DNA of 64,000 nt from Paramecium pentaurelia (taxonomy: Eukaryota; Ciliophora; Oligohymenophorea; Peniculida; Parameciidae), in assembly GCA_905183005.1 (NCBI GenBank), contig CAJJDO010000094.1:8596-72595 (forward strand), read 5' to 3'. Each line of letters begins with the position of its first letter. Position 1 is the first letter of the stretch. The notes beneath the pieces are model-generated. The model did no database searches and was not told the DNA's origin. It worked only from the letters and a program-made list of their open reading frames with translations. Of this stretch, positions 12,910 to 24,195 are shown piece after piece. The position numbers were made by a program, and so were the translations under genes.

Positions 12910-15900
12910 TATAATGTTTATGCTAAGTCAATAAACATTCTTATTAGGACAATTCGTTGCAAGAACATGGAGATTTGTAAGTTTGACTTTAACTGTATGA
13001 GCTGCATGTTGCACAAAAACCAGAATTAGTTTAAGTGGAACTCCATCTTGAAATCATTAAAGTGTTAGAGTAGCAGTTTGTTGAAGAGAGATTTTTGGTA
13101 TTTGTACTTTCAATACAAACACCAATTGTTTACCATTAACATAAAGTAACATTAGTAGCTGATAAGGAATTTAAAATATAGGTACATTATTATTTATTAG
13201 GAAAATTGTTACAGCTTGCGGCCACACAAGAAGCTGTTGCTGTTGTTCTCATTGGTTGATTACCAAAAGAAAAAACAAACATGATTAAATTGTTGACATT
13301 GCTATTAAGTTGCAATATCTGAACACAAAGTAATTTTAGTACATTTTTAGTTATTTGGGTTATATTAACAAATATTATTGATTCTGTTCTTATTTAACTT
13401 TTATTTTATTAATTATTAATTCTAATTTAAGAAAAATCATCATGTTTGTAAAACCAAAAAAACATAATTGTTTTGTTTTTCCTCCTACAGTTCCTTAAGA
13501 AGGTGTAACTGAACATTGATTTGATGTTGGTGTGTAAATATACTTTTATTAAAATTGTAAAAATGTTTTTGATATTTCTGCACAATAAATTGAATAACTA
13601 GCACATTCTTTAGAATTAACACATTCTAGATTTGAACATGATGAAAATGACTTACATAAATTTTAAATTGCTGACCAAGAGCATCTTGAATTTGAACTGC
13701 AAAATTCCTTATTAAATAATTTAATTGCAAGGTTTATTATAACAACTTGGGGTTGTGATAGCAGTTGACCAAGAACATTAAGGATTTGTTAAACAATCAT
13801 ACTAGTAAATTAATTAGTTACAAGTGCATTATCCAAGTATATTTATGATATTCATTAAAAATTTAGTATAGCCTATAAATTTATACAATACCAATTTTTA
13901 CTAAGTGTTGAACTATTTTAAATTATTGTTGGAACCCATCTATAAGTGAATCCTGTATTTGCTGAACATTAACTGAATTAAGCTCTGAAGATGTAAATAA
14001 ATTAATACAAGAGGATTTTATGTATTTGTAGACCATTGACATAATTAAATTTCTCCAATATTAAATATTGAAATTACAAACTTGCATGACGCAGGTGTTG
14101 TAAAATTAGCACAGGTAAGTTATTAACATTAATTATTTGCATAATAACAATAATCAGAATAATAACTGCAAATTTGCTAAATATTTTTTTAACTACATGT
14201 TGTTACACTATACATGAATCTGTAATCTATGGATTCCATATACATATACCATCAGATCCGTAAGTACCACTACAAGTAGATGGTGACATTGATCCACAAA
14301 TAATAGTTGTGGATGAAGTACAATTTGCTCCATAGTAACCTCCGCATTAAGAAGAATAAGTGAGACATTGTTAAATACTCAATCCTACTCCACTGATTGG
14401 ATTAGATGAAGTGAAATTTTCATAAACACTTGTTATGATATTCCATCCACAACTCATTGTTCATTGTTTATGTACAAACTTAATTGCTAGAAATTTATGA
14501 ACAAGGTTATTGGGTACATATGTTATATATTCAAACACAATATTAACTTGTGGCATTATTACAATCGCTCTATATGAAATATAGAAGAGTAGATTTGATT
14601 TCTTAAATTTGTAATAAATTAATAACCCGTTTAACAAAATTTTTTATATAAGCATATTAATAATATTAACCTGTTGGAAAATTGTAAGTAGGAATCGTAT
14701 TAGCAGAACAAGAATAACAAAAACCTCCATAATTTGAAGATTATGGAAACCATATTGCTGTTTTATTTTATGAGGATAAGATAAACTCAACACATCAGTT
14801 ATTTATGTACATACATTATTTTATAATTGACATACCTGAATATAATTTTAGGATGATAATTTCATTACAAAAGTACATTTATTGAACTATGGATATTAGT
14901 ATAGAGAATACTACAAGTTAAAGTTAAACATAATGTAGCATCCCAATAACAAGATATAGATCTTATTTTGGATGCAGATTATGGTAATTGATGGCAAGAA
15001 TTGACAGCCATGCATTTATTGGTTGAATTATTCCAATAACATGCTCCATCCCTTCCAAGAGATGTAAGACAGGATGAATCTTAAGTATTTGCTTCACAGT
15101 TATTAAGATTTTCAATAATGCAATTAATTCAATTACTACCAACGCAATATACATTTTATTACATACATTCAGTTTAATTCTTTCCTGATAAAGTAGAGCA
15201 TTGACCATTAAATAAGTTACACTAACTGTTGTTCCAATAACACCCTATTTAGGAAGCACATACTTTGTATTAAATTATATTTGAAAATTGAAATTATAAG
15301 CAAGACCCATTATTTCAGTAACATTCTAGAGCTTAGGAACAATCATATAATGATAAAAACGAACAGATACTTTATTTAGGTAGTTTGACCAATTAATAAC
15401 ATCTGCTACAATATCAATTGGTAGTTGATAATGTTATCCAACTATAATTATTATGAGTACTAGATGCACAAGTATTTTAAAATGCACTTGTTTTGTATTA
15501 AATTTAATTAGTTTCTAAATTTAAATTTAATTAAAATAAGTTTATCAGAGGCTTGTCCGCATATATTATTACTCCATACACATGGAATGACTTCAGATGA
15601 GAGTGGATTAGGTAGATATAATTTACAATTTTAATTAGTTTTTGAATGATGATCAATTAATTTAAGAGCACATATTATTAAGATTTTTCCATGAATAAGA
15701 AAATTGATTTCTCAGACACATGGTTTCATTTGTGGCTTAAGTACATTATGAAAATCCAATAGATTAAGTAGTTTATTCAGTTGTGCTCAAGAAACAAACT
15801 CCATCAGTACCGATATTATTATAACAATTACCACTAGTTGTATACAGAATAGCACCTGGGAAAGATAAAAAATTACCATAGCTGATTCCTTTACATGAAG

Positions 15901-17538
15901 CATTTATATTGATACATTCTAATTAATTAGTTGCTGTTAATGAAGAATAATTAGTGATTGCTTAAAAGTTTGATGTTTACAATTACAATTAAATAGTACC
16001 ACATCAAACACACATTCCTGCAGATTTATCGTTGGCCCTCCATCTAAAAGTGTTACTAGTATAATTAAGACAGGTTTATGAAGTTTATAATAAAGCTGAA
16101 TAAGCATTTTCACAAGCTCCTTAAGGTCCTATTGAATTTTTCTATCTATACAATTCGTACTAAGTTGATTAAAATTAGTACAGGACATAGGTACATCTTT
16201 TATTGTTTGAAATAGTTGAGCAGGTCAATTATTAGGATAATGAAATCTTTGCATCCCACATGCATAAATTCAATTTCCACAAATTGTAGCATCAGTTATG
16301 TAATTACAGTATTATAATAGTGAACATGAATAATTAGAGTTATTCCAAACGAAAAAGCTTTAACTACTAATAAATTAAGAATAATTTATTTATTGTTGTT
16401 AAATACTTCAAGTAGAAGAAATAGTTGAAGTATTAATACAATTACTTTGTTCATAAGCAGCACATGATAAACCTAATGCAGCACATTAAACTGCACTGAC
16501 CTTAAATATCAGATCATCACAACTTGACAAAGTTTGACATGTATTGGTATTGAAGCACCAATAACAATTTGCCACGTTTATACAAATATTTTATGTTGTT
16601 ATTTTGGAACTTGTGCTTAAAGTACAAGTTTAGTTTATGTATTCCATTGTCATAAACTATTCTAGGAATTACAATCAGATTGTAGACATAATCAGAACAA
16701 GTACATTAAGCCTTTGTTGCTAATGATATTTATTTGCAAGGACCACAAAATCCTTAATTTTGATTGCTCTGTAGTCCATACCATCTAAAACATAAACCTG
16801 TATTTAATAAACAATTAAGTGAAGTCAAATTATTAAGATTGGTAATAGAAACACATGTATTTTAAGACCATACAAGTAAATTCAATATGATAGTATTCAA
16901 AATTGAAAAATAGTATTTTCAAGTATCTTGACTTGTAAATTAACCACAACTTGTTATATCTGTGCATTAATTTTGAGTTTCATTCCATTAACACACTATT
17001 CCTTAAGGAGAATCTTGTTTGAAAAAATTAAGCTATTAACATTAATCTTTTTGCTGAGCATACTAATATTGATTAAGTACTTAACATTAATCATTAACCC
17101 AATAACAAGGTCCCTATTTACCAATATTATATGAACATATATTTAATGGCAAATCAATACAATTAAAAGTTATTTCCCTTGAATATAAGCATTAATTTGA
17201 TATTTTATTAAATCCAATGCATCTAAAATTCTATTAGATGCATTATTAATTGCCGTTAGTTTTTAAGTTTACTCATGATGTAAATACTGAACATAAAGGA
17301 GGGTTTAAATTCGGATTCCATTAGAAATAAAAAGGTGCTTTTAGACAATCAGATTGTTATAATAGTGAGCAATTGTTCTTTTAACATTAATTAGTTCCCT
17401 CTAACCATATACTACATGATAATGTGGCACAATCATTTTGATTTGCTAATTGTGTACAACTAAAGATAGTTTGTTTCTTCACTACAATTTAAGTTGCACC
17501 GAAACCTATTAGAATAGCGAAAAAATGTATGATTTCAT
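12910..17538 (-). pseudogene. Paramecium surface antigen (i-antigen) gene copy, broken
   Basis: The minus strand encodes a long Cys/Thr/Ser/Asn-rich protein with the periodic pattern of Paramecium surface antigens. Clear cases are DGACYWNNSTNKC (about 15010-15050), GPCYWVNDQC (about 17080-17112), CAALGLSCAAYEQSNC (about 16450-16490) and CSDIATQQQCQQF (about 13290-13330). Such GPI-anchored proteins coat the whole cell and cilia. The first ATG (17538) starts a signal-like sequence only if a six-T run at 17520-17525 is one base short; otherwise the frame is lost. In-frame TGA codons occur at 17273-17275, 16919-16921 and 16650-16652, and further frame changes follow near 16680 and 16630. A probable IES sits at 13340-13448. 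At about 4.6 kb it is shorter than typical family members of 6-8 kb. The C-terminal hydrophobic tail is not seen. It is probably a silent copy. Confidence 0.8.
13340..13448. other. Probable internal eliminated sequence (109 bp) inside the surface-antigen copy
   Basis: The segment is bounded by TA at 13340-13341 and TA at 13449-13450. Its ends read TACATTTT and, on the other strand, TACAAACA, both starting TAYA as in the IES consensus TAYAGYNR. It is AT-rich and interrupts the antigen frame. Removing it with one TA retained joins LCFFGF to TKITLCSDIATQQQC in a single frame and restores the cysteine spacing. Surface-antigen genes of Paramecium are known to carry coding-region IESs. There is no excised copy in this window, so this is inferred from frame repair alone. 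Confidence 0.6.
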
Positions 17539-18139
17539 TAATTTTAATATTAATAAGTCCAAATTCGAATTACTTATTTGAAGTTTATTTTCTGTACTTT
17601 TGATTATGCCCATAATCCATAATAATTATGTATACTTTATTTATTATATTCTATGCTTTATCCTATAACTTCGAATATCATATATCTTTTTCCAAATCCA
17701 TCATCCCTATTATTTCCAAGAAACTTCTATAAATTACATATTTCTTATTTCAATCACCTATTTTTGAGATCATTATTTTCTGGAATAATATTTTATACTA
17801 TCGCCTAATATATATAAATTAATCATTTAGAATAAATAGAAAACAACTAAACTTTCGTTGAACCTCACTATCCATATGTTTTATGGAATTTAAATATCTA
17901 ATTTTTATACATGCCTTTGAATAAAAATACTCAACTGCTAACTTCAATTATTTTTTAGATTGAACATCTCATTAAGTTGATATCATCTAACCTTAAGTTG
18001 GTCTTTATTTCTTAGCTGCCATTGATACAGTATTCTATAGATCAGAATTAAATTGACAATGCAAATTCTATACATTTATACATTCTCATCCACTAATTTC
18101 TCTGTTTATTATTAAACCTCTACTTTTTTTCAGGGAATC
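17539..18139. other. Intergenic AT-rich DNA, no gene recognised
   Basis: This lies between the 5' end of the surface-antigen copy and the first cysteine-rich remnant. No coding signal is seen. Surface-antigen promoters are not recognisable by motif here. Confidence 0.5.
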
Positions 18140-18840
18140 TGAAAAATTGTGGGATACAATTTATAGTAGCCGATGCTAATTAAATTACTGTTTAATGCAA
18201 AGAACTAATTTTTAAAATTGATATTATAGGAATGATTATTCTGGAGTAAATTTTGAATTTATACGAAATAATATTATATTTTATTTTTACATTTTAATTA
18301 TATTAATAACTTAGAGGAAACTAAATTTGTAGATTACATAGTTTGAGAATATATGAAATTTGGTTATGTTATTTATAGAGTATTGATATCGATAACAATA
18401 ACCTTAACAACTATGATGGCAATTCAGATTGTAAATTAATTTACTATGATTATTGTGTTATGGAATAAACATGTACAATCTGTTATTAGGAAATGCCTAA
18501 AATTTATACTTTAATTACCTTTGGTATTTATAGAAAGGTATCAATACATGTAGATGGATTATTCAGAAATTTGAAGTAGAATGCCATAGTCAAATAGAAT
18601 GTAAAGTTAATAAATTGCCAAATTAAAAATATATTTTTTTAATGGTCAAAGTTATTATATTTGTAAAACTTGTTGAAAATAGTTAAAAGATTGTTATGGT
18701 ATAAATAAATTGGATCTCATAATTTCTGAGTTAGTAGAATCAATTTCTGAATATTACACTGATAGAAATTTAGAAATTTGTGGTGATTGTGATTGTGATT
18801 GTGTTTTGATTGCAGAATTGAATTATCAGTAAACTTAATT
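18140..18840 (+). pseudogene. Decayed cysteine-rich protein segment
   Basis: Fragments in changing frames keep the cysteine pattern of the ciliate furin/GFR-like repeats: EQTCTICYQEMP near 18465, VECHSQIECKVNKLP near 18570 and ICGDCDCDCVLI near 18775-18815. A TGA falls where a residue is expected (KTC-stop-KQLKDCYG, near 18680). Frame changes are frequent. The part from 18546 on is repeated after 19731. It may belong with the longer remnant at 20796-23950, with the tRNA gene in between, or be a separate copy. Confidence 0.55.
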
Positions 18841-19161
18841 AATAAACAATAACTTTGGCAGTAAAATTAAAATTTTAATTATGATCTTTACCTTAAAAAT
18901 CATAATATGAATTATTACTAAAATATTTAAATTCTAAAATTATAAATGATACTATGCAAACAAAGGATCATTAATTTATCAATTCAGTTTATGATAAAAA
19001 TTTCAACATTCAATTAAATATCTTTAAATCAATTTATTAATATAATAGAGCCCAATACAAATGATTTTACCTTAATATGAATTTAATTAATCACTATTTG
19101 ACACAGTTCTTAAAACTGAACTAGAATTTTCATTAATCTCCTCTTATATGAAGATTATTAT

Positions 19162-19282
19162 TATAATTCATGAAATCTCTAAATCCATAAAAAAAATACA
19201 AATACAAATTTTAATTTTATATATATACAATGTAAAATTTTGTACAAATTTGAGAGAAAGTAAATAGTAATAAAATTGCCTG
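19162..19282. other. Internal eliminated sequence (121 bp), absent from the second copy
   Basis: In the left copy this segment lies between GATTATTA and TAAAGCAC. In the right copy those flanks are joined at a single TA. The segment is bounded by TA at 19162-19163 and 19283-19284. Its ends read TATAATTC and, on the other strand, TACAGGCA, against the consensus TAYAGYNR: TAYA is kept at both ends and TACAG at one. Precise loss leaving one TA is how the Paramecium domesticated PiggyBac transposase removes IESs during macronuclear development. It is intergenic, between a cysteine-rich remnant and tRNA-Pro. Confidence 0.85.
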
Positions 19283-19475
19283 TAAAGCACTATGTATGTT
19301 TATATATATATATAAGAATAATTTTATAAACATAATTAATCTAATTTAAAATACAAATGAATTTTAACCTCAATTATTATTAAAGCCAAAAAATATATTA
19401 GCAATTATTTTTACAGAATTAAATAATAAGAATAGATTTTTGAATAAATTATGATAAAATCCGAATCTAAATTAG

Positions 19476-19485
19476 AAAAAAAAAA
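19476..19485 (-). terminator. Pol III terminator (T10) of tRNA-Pro, left copy
   Basis: Ten consecutive A on the plus strand give ten T on the transcribed minus strand directly after the tRNA discriminator base, a strong RNA polymerase III terminator. Confidence 0.8.
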
Positions 19486-19556
19486 GGGCTCGTTCGGGAA
19501 TTGAACCCGACCTACTTGCACCCAAAGCAAGCGTACTACCGATATACTAACAAGCC
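19486..19556 (-). tRNA. tRNA-Pro (UGG), left copy
   Basis: The minus strand folds as a full cloverleaf. The acceptor stem GGCTTGT pairs with ACGAGCC, including one T-G pair. The anticodon stem CTTGC/GCAAG encloses the loop TTTGGGT, so the anticodon is TGG (Pro). The T arm is TCGGG-TTCAATT-CCCGA and the discriminator is C, as in eukaryotic tRNA-Pro. The internal B box (GGTTCAAT..C) is present. There is no intron and the 3' CCA is not encoded. The gene lies in the duplicated block, so its second copy is probably an assembly product. Confidence 0.93.
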
Positions 19557-19730
19557 ACTTGATAATATTTTAATTGATTTTCATAATATATACAGCTGAT
19601 TAAAATATTTAGGAGAAGATATGATGATGGTAGTCTCATATTGTTAATTGTATAGTATTAAAAATCTCTGTTCCTAAAAAAATTAATGAACTTTAAGTAG
19701 CTGGTTTTAGAGATGTTGATAACTGTCTAT

Positions 19731-19731
19731 N
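19731..19731. other. Single-N contig joint between duplicated blocks
   Basis: The N separates the end of the left copy (...AACTGTCTAT) from the start of the right copy (ACATGTAGATGG...). The right copy continues past the same end sequence into new DNA at 20796. Confidence 0.9.
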
Positions 19732-20540
19732 ACATGTAGATGGATTATTCAGAAATTTGAAGTAGAATGCCATAGTCAAATAGAATGTAAAGTTAATAAA
19801 TTGCCAAATTAAAAATATATTTTTTTAATGGTCAAAGTTATTATATTTGTAAAACTTGTTGAAAATAGTTAAAAGATTGTTATGGTATAAATAAATTGGA
19901 TCTCATAATTTCTGAGTTAGTAGAATCAATTTCTGAATATTACACTGATAGAAATTTAGAAATTTGTGGTGATTGTGATTGTGATTGTGTTTTGATTGCA
20001 GAATTGAATTATCAGTAAACTTAATTAATAAACAATAACTTTGGCAGTAAAATTAAAATTTTAATTATGATCTTTACCTTAAAAATCATAATATGAATTA
20101 TTACTAAAATATTTAAATTCTAAAATTATAAATGATACTATGCAAACAAAGGATCATTAATTTATCAATTCAGTTTATGATAAAAATTTCAACATTCAAT
20201 TAAATATCTTTAAATCAATTTATTAATATAATAGAGCCCAATACAAATGATTTTACCTTAATATGAATTTAATTAATCACTATTTGACACAGTTCTTAAA
20301 ACTGAACTAGAATTTTCATTAATCTCCTCTTATATGAAGATTATTATTAAAGCACTATGTATGTTTATATATATATATAAGAATAATTTTATAAACATAA
20401 TTAATCTAATTTAAAATACAAATGAATTTTAACCTCAATTATTATTAAAGCCAAAAAATATATTAGCAATTATTTTTACAGAATTAAATAATAAGAATAG
20501 ATTTTTGAATAAATTATGATAAAATCCGAATCTAAATTAG

Positions 20541-20550
20541 AAAAAAAAAA
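20541..20550 (-). terminator. Pol III terminator (T10) of tRNA-Pro, right copy
   Basis: The same T10 run on the minus strand, directly 3' of the second tRNA copy. Confidence 0.75.
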
Positions 20551-20621
20551 GGGCTCGTTCGGGAATTGAACCCGACCTACTTGCACCCAAAGCAAGCGTA
20601 CTACCGATATACTAACAAGCC
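20551..20621 (-). tRNA. tRNA-Pro (UGG), right copy
   Basis: Identical in sequence and flanks to the copy at 19486-19556, with the same cloverleaf and TGG anticodon. It lies in the IES-free right copy of the duplication, so the real locus probably holds one tRNA gene. Confidence 0.9.
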
Positions 20622-20795
20622 ACTTGATAATATTTTAATTGATTTTCATAATATATACAGCTGATTAAAATATTTAGGAGAAGATATGATGATGGTAGTC
20701 TCATATTGTTAATTGTATAGTATTAAAAATCTCTGTTCCTAAAAAAATTAATGAACTTTAAGTAGCTGGTTTTAGAGATGTTGATAACTGTCTAT

Positions 20796-23700
20796 ATATC
20801 TGGCTTATATTTATGTATGTTTTGTAAATTTCCATTTTATGGATTTAAATGTAATGAAGTTTAATATGGTTATGATTTGAGATACGCAGATCCTCCAAAA
20901 AGTAATTCAAATATTATTATTAAAGGGTTTCAATATTGTGTTTTGGAGTGTTTAGATGAAGATGAATATATATAATGTAAAATTTGATATCAAAAAAATT
21001 ATCAGATGCAAAAATTGTTATTTAAGTATATAAATAAAATAAAAAAATTTAGATATTAAAAGAACGAAATTGTTATATAGATTCAAATGGTAACGTTACT
21101 TAATTTTACGATTGCAGACCTGAATATTTGTGGGATGAATATTATAAAAGTTGTCAAGATAATCATACCAAAACAATTTTTAAAGGATATCATCCTTGTT
21201 CTACTGTTTCACAAATAAATATGCAAGATTGACCTTGGATAATTTTTCTTCTTGTTTCGAAAGACATTATACTAATTATACAAAAACGACGTGATTAAAG
21301 TATTGAATTCAAAACAATTTGATCTAAATATTATAATTATAGAATCAAAAATTCTACAAAAAACTTAAAATATGTGCAAATGCTAAATCTTGTATAGAGG
21401 GTTATTGTTATTAATGCGAAACAGGATGATTTTAATTCACGTATATCATGTAAAGTAAGATAAAACAGAATACTAATGAACTAAAAATGTGTCGGTTTGC
21501 CTGGTTTTTATGATCCTTAGAATGAAGATTAAATATGTAAAAATTAATAAAATATATTTTAGCTTGTGATATTTCATGGAAAATTGGTTTGGTCCATCAA
21601 ATTTAGAATGTACTCAATGTCTAAATGAAAGCATCTCAAGCAGAATTAAAGTTGATCTTTCTGTCAATGTGTAATTGGATATGCAGATTAAGCATTTAAG
21701 TATTAGAAATGTGGATGTATTAATTAAAATTGATTTTAGAAAATGTGATCCAAAATTTCAAAAATTTTTCTAAGCAGCTGAATAAACTACTTATCAATAA
21801 AGTCTAACATGCATACCTGGATAGAATCATGTTTTTCCTGAAAATTTTAAAAGTGAATGCTAAGTTAATACTGAAGATTTTAGAAGATTTTATAAGTACT
21901 TTCATCAATTATACAAAGTTTATCATTATAAATGTGGAATCTGTGATGTTACTAAGGCCACAAATTGTATAATATGCAATTTAAGCTCTATTAGAAAATT
22001 GAGGAGAATGCTTATGTATTTAATCATATAATGATGATAATACAGATAATATGGAATCTTCAAGTCTTATATTAAATTTTATTGATAGAATGTCATTATT
22101 CATTTAAAACATGTGCAAACAGTACTGAAAATAAAAAAAATGCATGCGTAGAATGTCCTTCAACTAGAATACTTTATTAAGCGACCAGATGGAAATATGA
22201 CAATATGTTTGATAATGGATTCTCAAAAGATTATTAACTCTGTGATAAGTATTGTTTAACATGTAATGGACCTCTTTCATCAAATTGTCTAATATGTGAT
22301 TTAAAATATAGAATAATAGATTTATAGTCTTACCTGTGTCCAACTGGGTATTATGATATTGCATAATTAGAATGTGTATGTATTTTTATTGAATAGCATT
22401 AGAATGCCACTATTCACTATAACTATTCTTGTTATAAATGTTTTGATAAAAATCCAGAAAGTTGTATTGTTTGTTCTCTAGAACTTAATTTTAGAGTATT
22501 AAAAGGAAATATCTGCCAATTTATAGATGGATATTATTAAGAGTATGGAATAGTGTAAAAGTAATTTTTCATTACTACTTATCTATTAGAATGTTAATAT
22601 AAATGTGAAACATGTGAGAGCCAAGCAGAAAAATGTTTGACTTTTCTATTAAATTCTTTATGTATACTTGATTCTGTTAAGGGGTGTTTTTGTCCAAAAG
22701 AATATTATAATAAAGAAGATTCAATCGTTTGTCAAAGTAATTTGCATATCTGCATTTTAGGATGCCATTTCAAATGCAAATCTTGATATGGAATAGAGAT
22801 AACTGGCTCACTTGTGATTCTTATTCTAAAAGAGAATTAACAAATTATAAATGCAAATGTTGATCGCATTTTTTAAAAGTAAGTTTAAGAATGCACTAAT
22901 AATAATACTAAGTCTAAAACATAGAATGTAGTGTATTTTGTTATAATTGTTATTAAAGAATTTATAATATTAGATACAATAATCAGCTAATGTGTCAACA
23001 ATTGTACGAAATATTGACTCTAATTTCCGTTTAATTCTTACATTGATGATTGAAATTTAGTGAATAATATAGGTTATGTTTGAATTATGGTTTTAAATTC
23101 AAATATATTATTACTAAATTGAATGAAGGGACAATAAATATTGTTTTATATATTCAAATTCAATCTATACATTTGAATATATTGGATGATTAAATGTTAA
23201 AGTATAAAATTAAAAGATTGTCATTATTCATGCGGAACGTGTGGAGGAATGGAAGAATTAGATTGCACTGATTACAGATATTAAGTTGGAAATACTTTTT
23301 TCTGTAAAGAAGGATATTATGATGCAGGATTGCCTGTTTGTTAAAGTATTAATAGATTCTAATAGATAGAATGTAATTATAAATGAAAAGGATTGTAAAG
23401 CAATCTGAAAGTTGTAATTTTTATCCGATACAATTTTAATACTGTCAGATAATTTGTTTCAGGTTTAAATAAATTTAAATGTCTCCAAAAATAATAAGAT
23501 GATAGATAGAATCAAGTTTGCTTAGATTATTACATTATTAATCATTAAAGAATGCCATTATTAAGGTCTCTTTTGAAATGAATTATGTTCAAGTTCATAA
23601 ACAGAATATATAATGATCTGCTTTTTACTTTTGATTGTAATATTGGATGTATTGATTTTGGAGTTGAAAATTGTTAATAATTCCACTATTCTTTTAAAAT

Positions 23701-23950
23701 TTTCTCCAAATTATCCAGTAAGTCATTCAATTTACACTATTTAGGATGTATGTGAATAAGTCCTTTATTTGATATACTATTGGAAACCTTTAGTTGTTTG
23801 TTAGATTTGTAAAAAAAAAACTAATTGCAATTCAAAACTGGATTGTTGTTCATATCTAAAAAAAAAACAGAAAAAATGAATTGTATCGATGGATTTAATA
23901 AGATAAGCTTCTTTTAATAATTTTTCATATATTTTAGCAGTATGAGAAAA
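20796..23950 (+). pseudogene. Long cysteine-rich (furin/GFR-like) protein gene, heavily decayed
   Basis: Segments with TAA/TAG as Gln keep the CxxC...C spacing of ciliate extracellular cysteine-rich repeats. Examples are CMFCKFPFYGFKC near 20815, CRPEYLWDEYYKSC near 21115, CHYSCNYCYKCFDK near 22405, ECQYKCETCESQAEKC near 22590, CFCPKEYYNKED near 22690 and CNIGCIDFGVENC near 23640. Roughly every 100-200 bases the frame shifts or a TGA interrupts, and no complete start or transmembrane region is found. The family is that of the intact gene at 58523-63455: secreted or surface proteins of unknown ligand. Decay is much deeper than in the other copies, so this is a true relic and not a base-calling effect. 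Confidence 0.65.
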
Positions 23951-24195
23951 AGAAGACCTGCTTATTCAAACTTTACAACTTAAATTTATCTAATAATTTG
24001 CTCAATCTTTGTGAATTAATTTTAAAATCTATTTCTTCTACAGTTATTTTAATATATAATTAAATTAAGGTGTATTTTATATTCATTTCTTTGATTCTAA
24101 AATTTCTTATTTTATTATTAATTCTGATATCCTGACTTTAAGTCTGATTATATTCTTTTAATATTAGATTAATTAAATTAATCAAAAAATATTTT
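23951..24195. other. Short AT-rich intergenic region upstream of the TLDc gene
   Basis: About 245 bp between the end of the cysteine-rich relic and the ATG at 24196. It should hold the promoter of the downstream gene, but no motif stands out. Confidence 0.5.

Larger units (their letters stand above)
18546..19730. repeat. Direct duplication, left copy (1185 bp, IES-containing)
   Basis: This block is repeated after the single N as 19732-20795. By eye the two copies match base for base except that this copy has an extra 121-bp TA-bounded segment at 19162-19282. The left copy ends at the N and the right copy begins directly after it. That is the signature of two overlapping contig ends placed end to end rather than a true tandem duplication. 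Confidence 0.9.
19732..20795. repeat. Direct duplication, right copy (1064 bp, IES-free)
   Basis: It is identical by eye to 18546-19730 apart from lacking the 121-bp insert; the junction is at about 20348. It contains a second copy of the decayed cysteine-rich segment and of tRNA-Pro. See the left copy for interpretation. Confidence 0.9.

Noticed and set aside
14963..15208. 81-residue minus-strand frame starting MVNALLYQERIKLN
   Set aside because: It is the wrong frame of the surface-antigen copy; the neighbouring frame gives the cysteine-rich antigen motif.
16630..16740. Second IES inside the surface-antigen copy
   Set aside because: Several TA pairs could be removed to repair the frame (52 or 79 bp), but none has good consensus at both ends, and the removed part itself contains antigen-like cysteines, so no boundary can be chosen.
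16870..16925. 30-bp IES removing the TGA at 16919-16921
   Set aside because: The size would fit the shortest IES class, but the ends (TACTTGAA, TATTCAAA) do not match the consensus convincingly.
16928..17134. Plus-strand hydrophobic frame of 68 residues
   Set aside because: It is antisense to a well-supported surface-antigen segment (GPCYWVNDQC).
18546..20795. True tandem duplication with two tRNA genes
   Set aside because: The block edges fall exactly at a single N and the copies differ only by a TA-bounded insert, which fits unmerged contig ends better.
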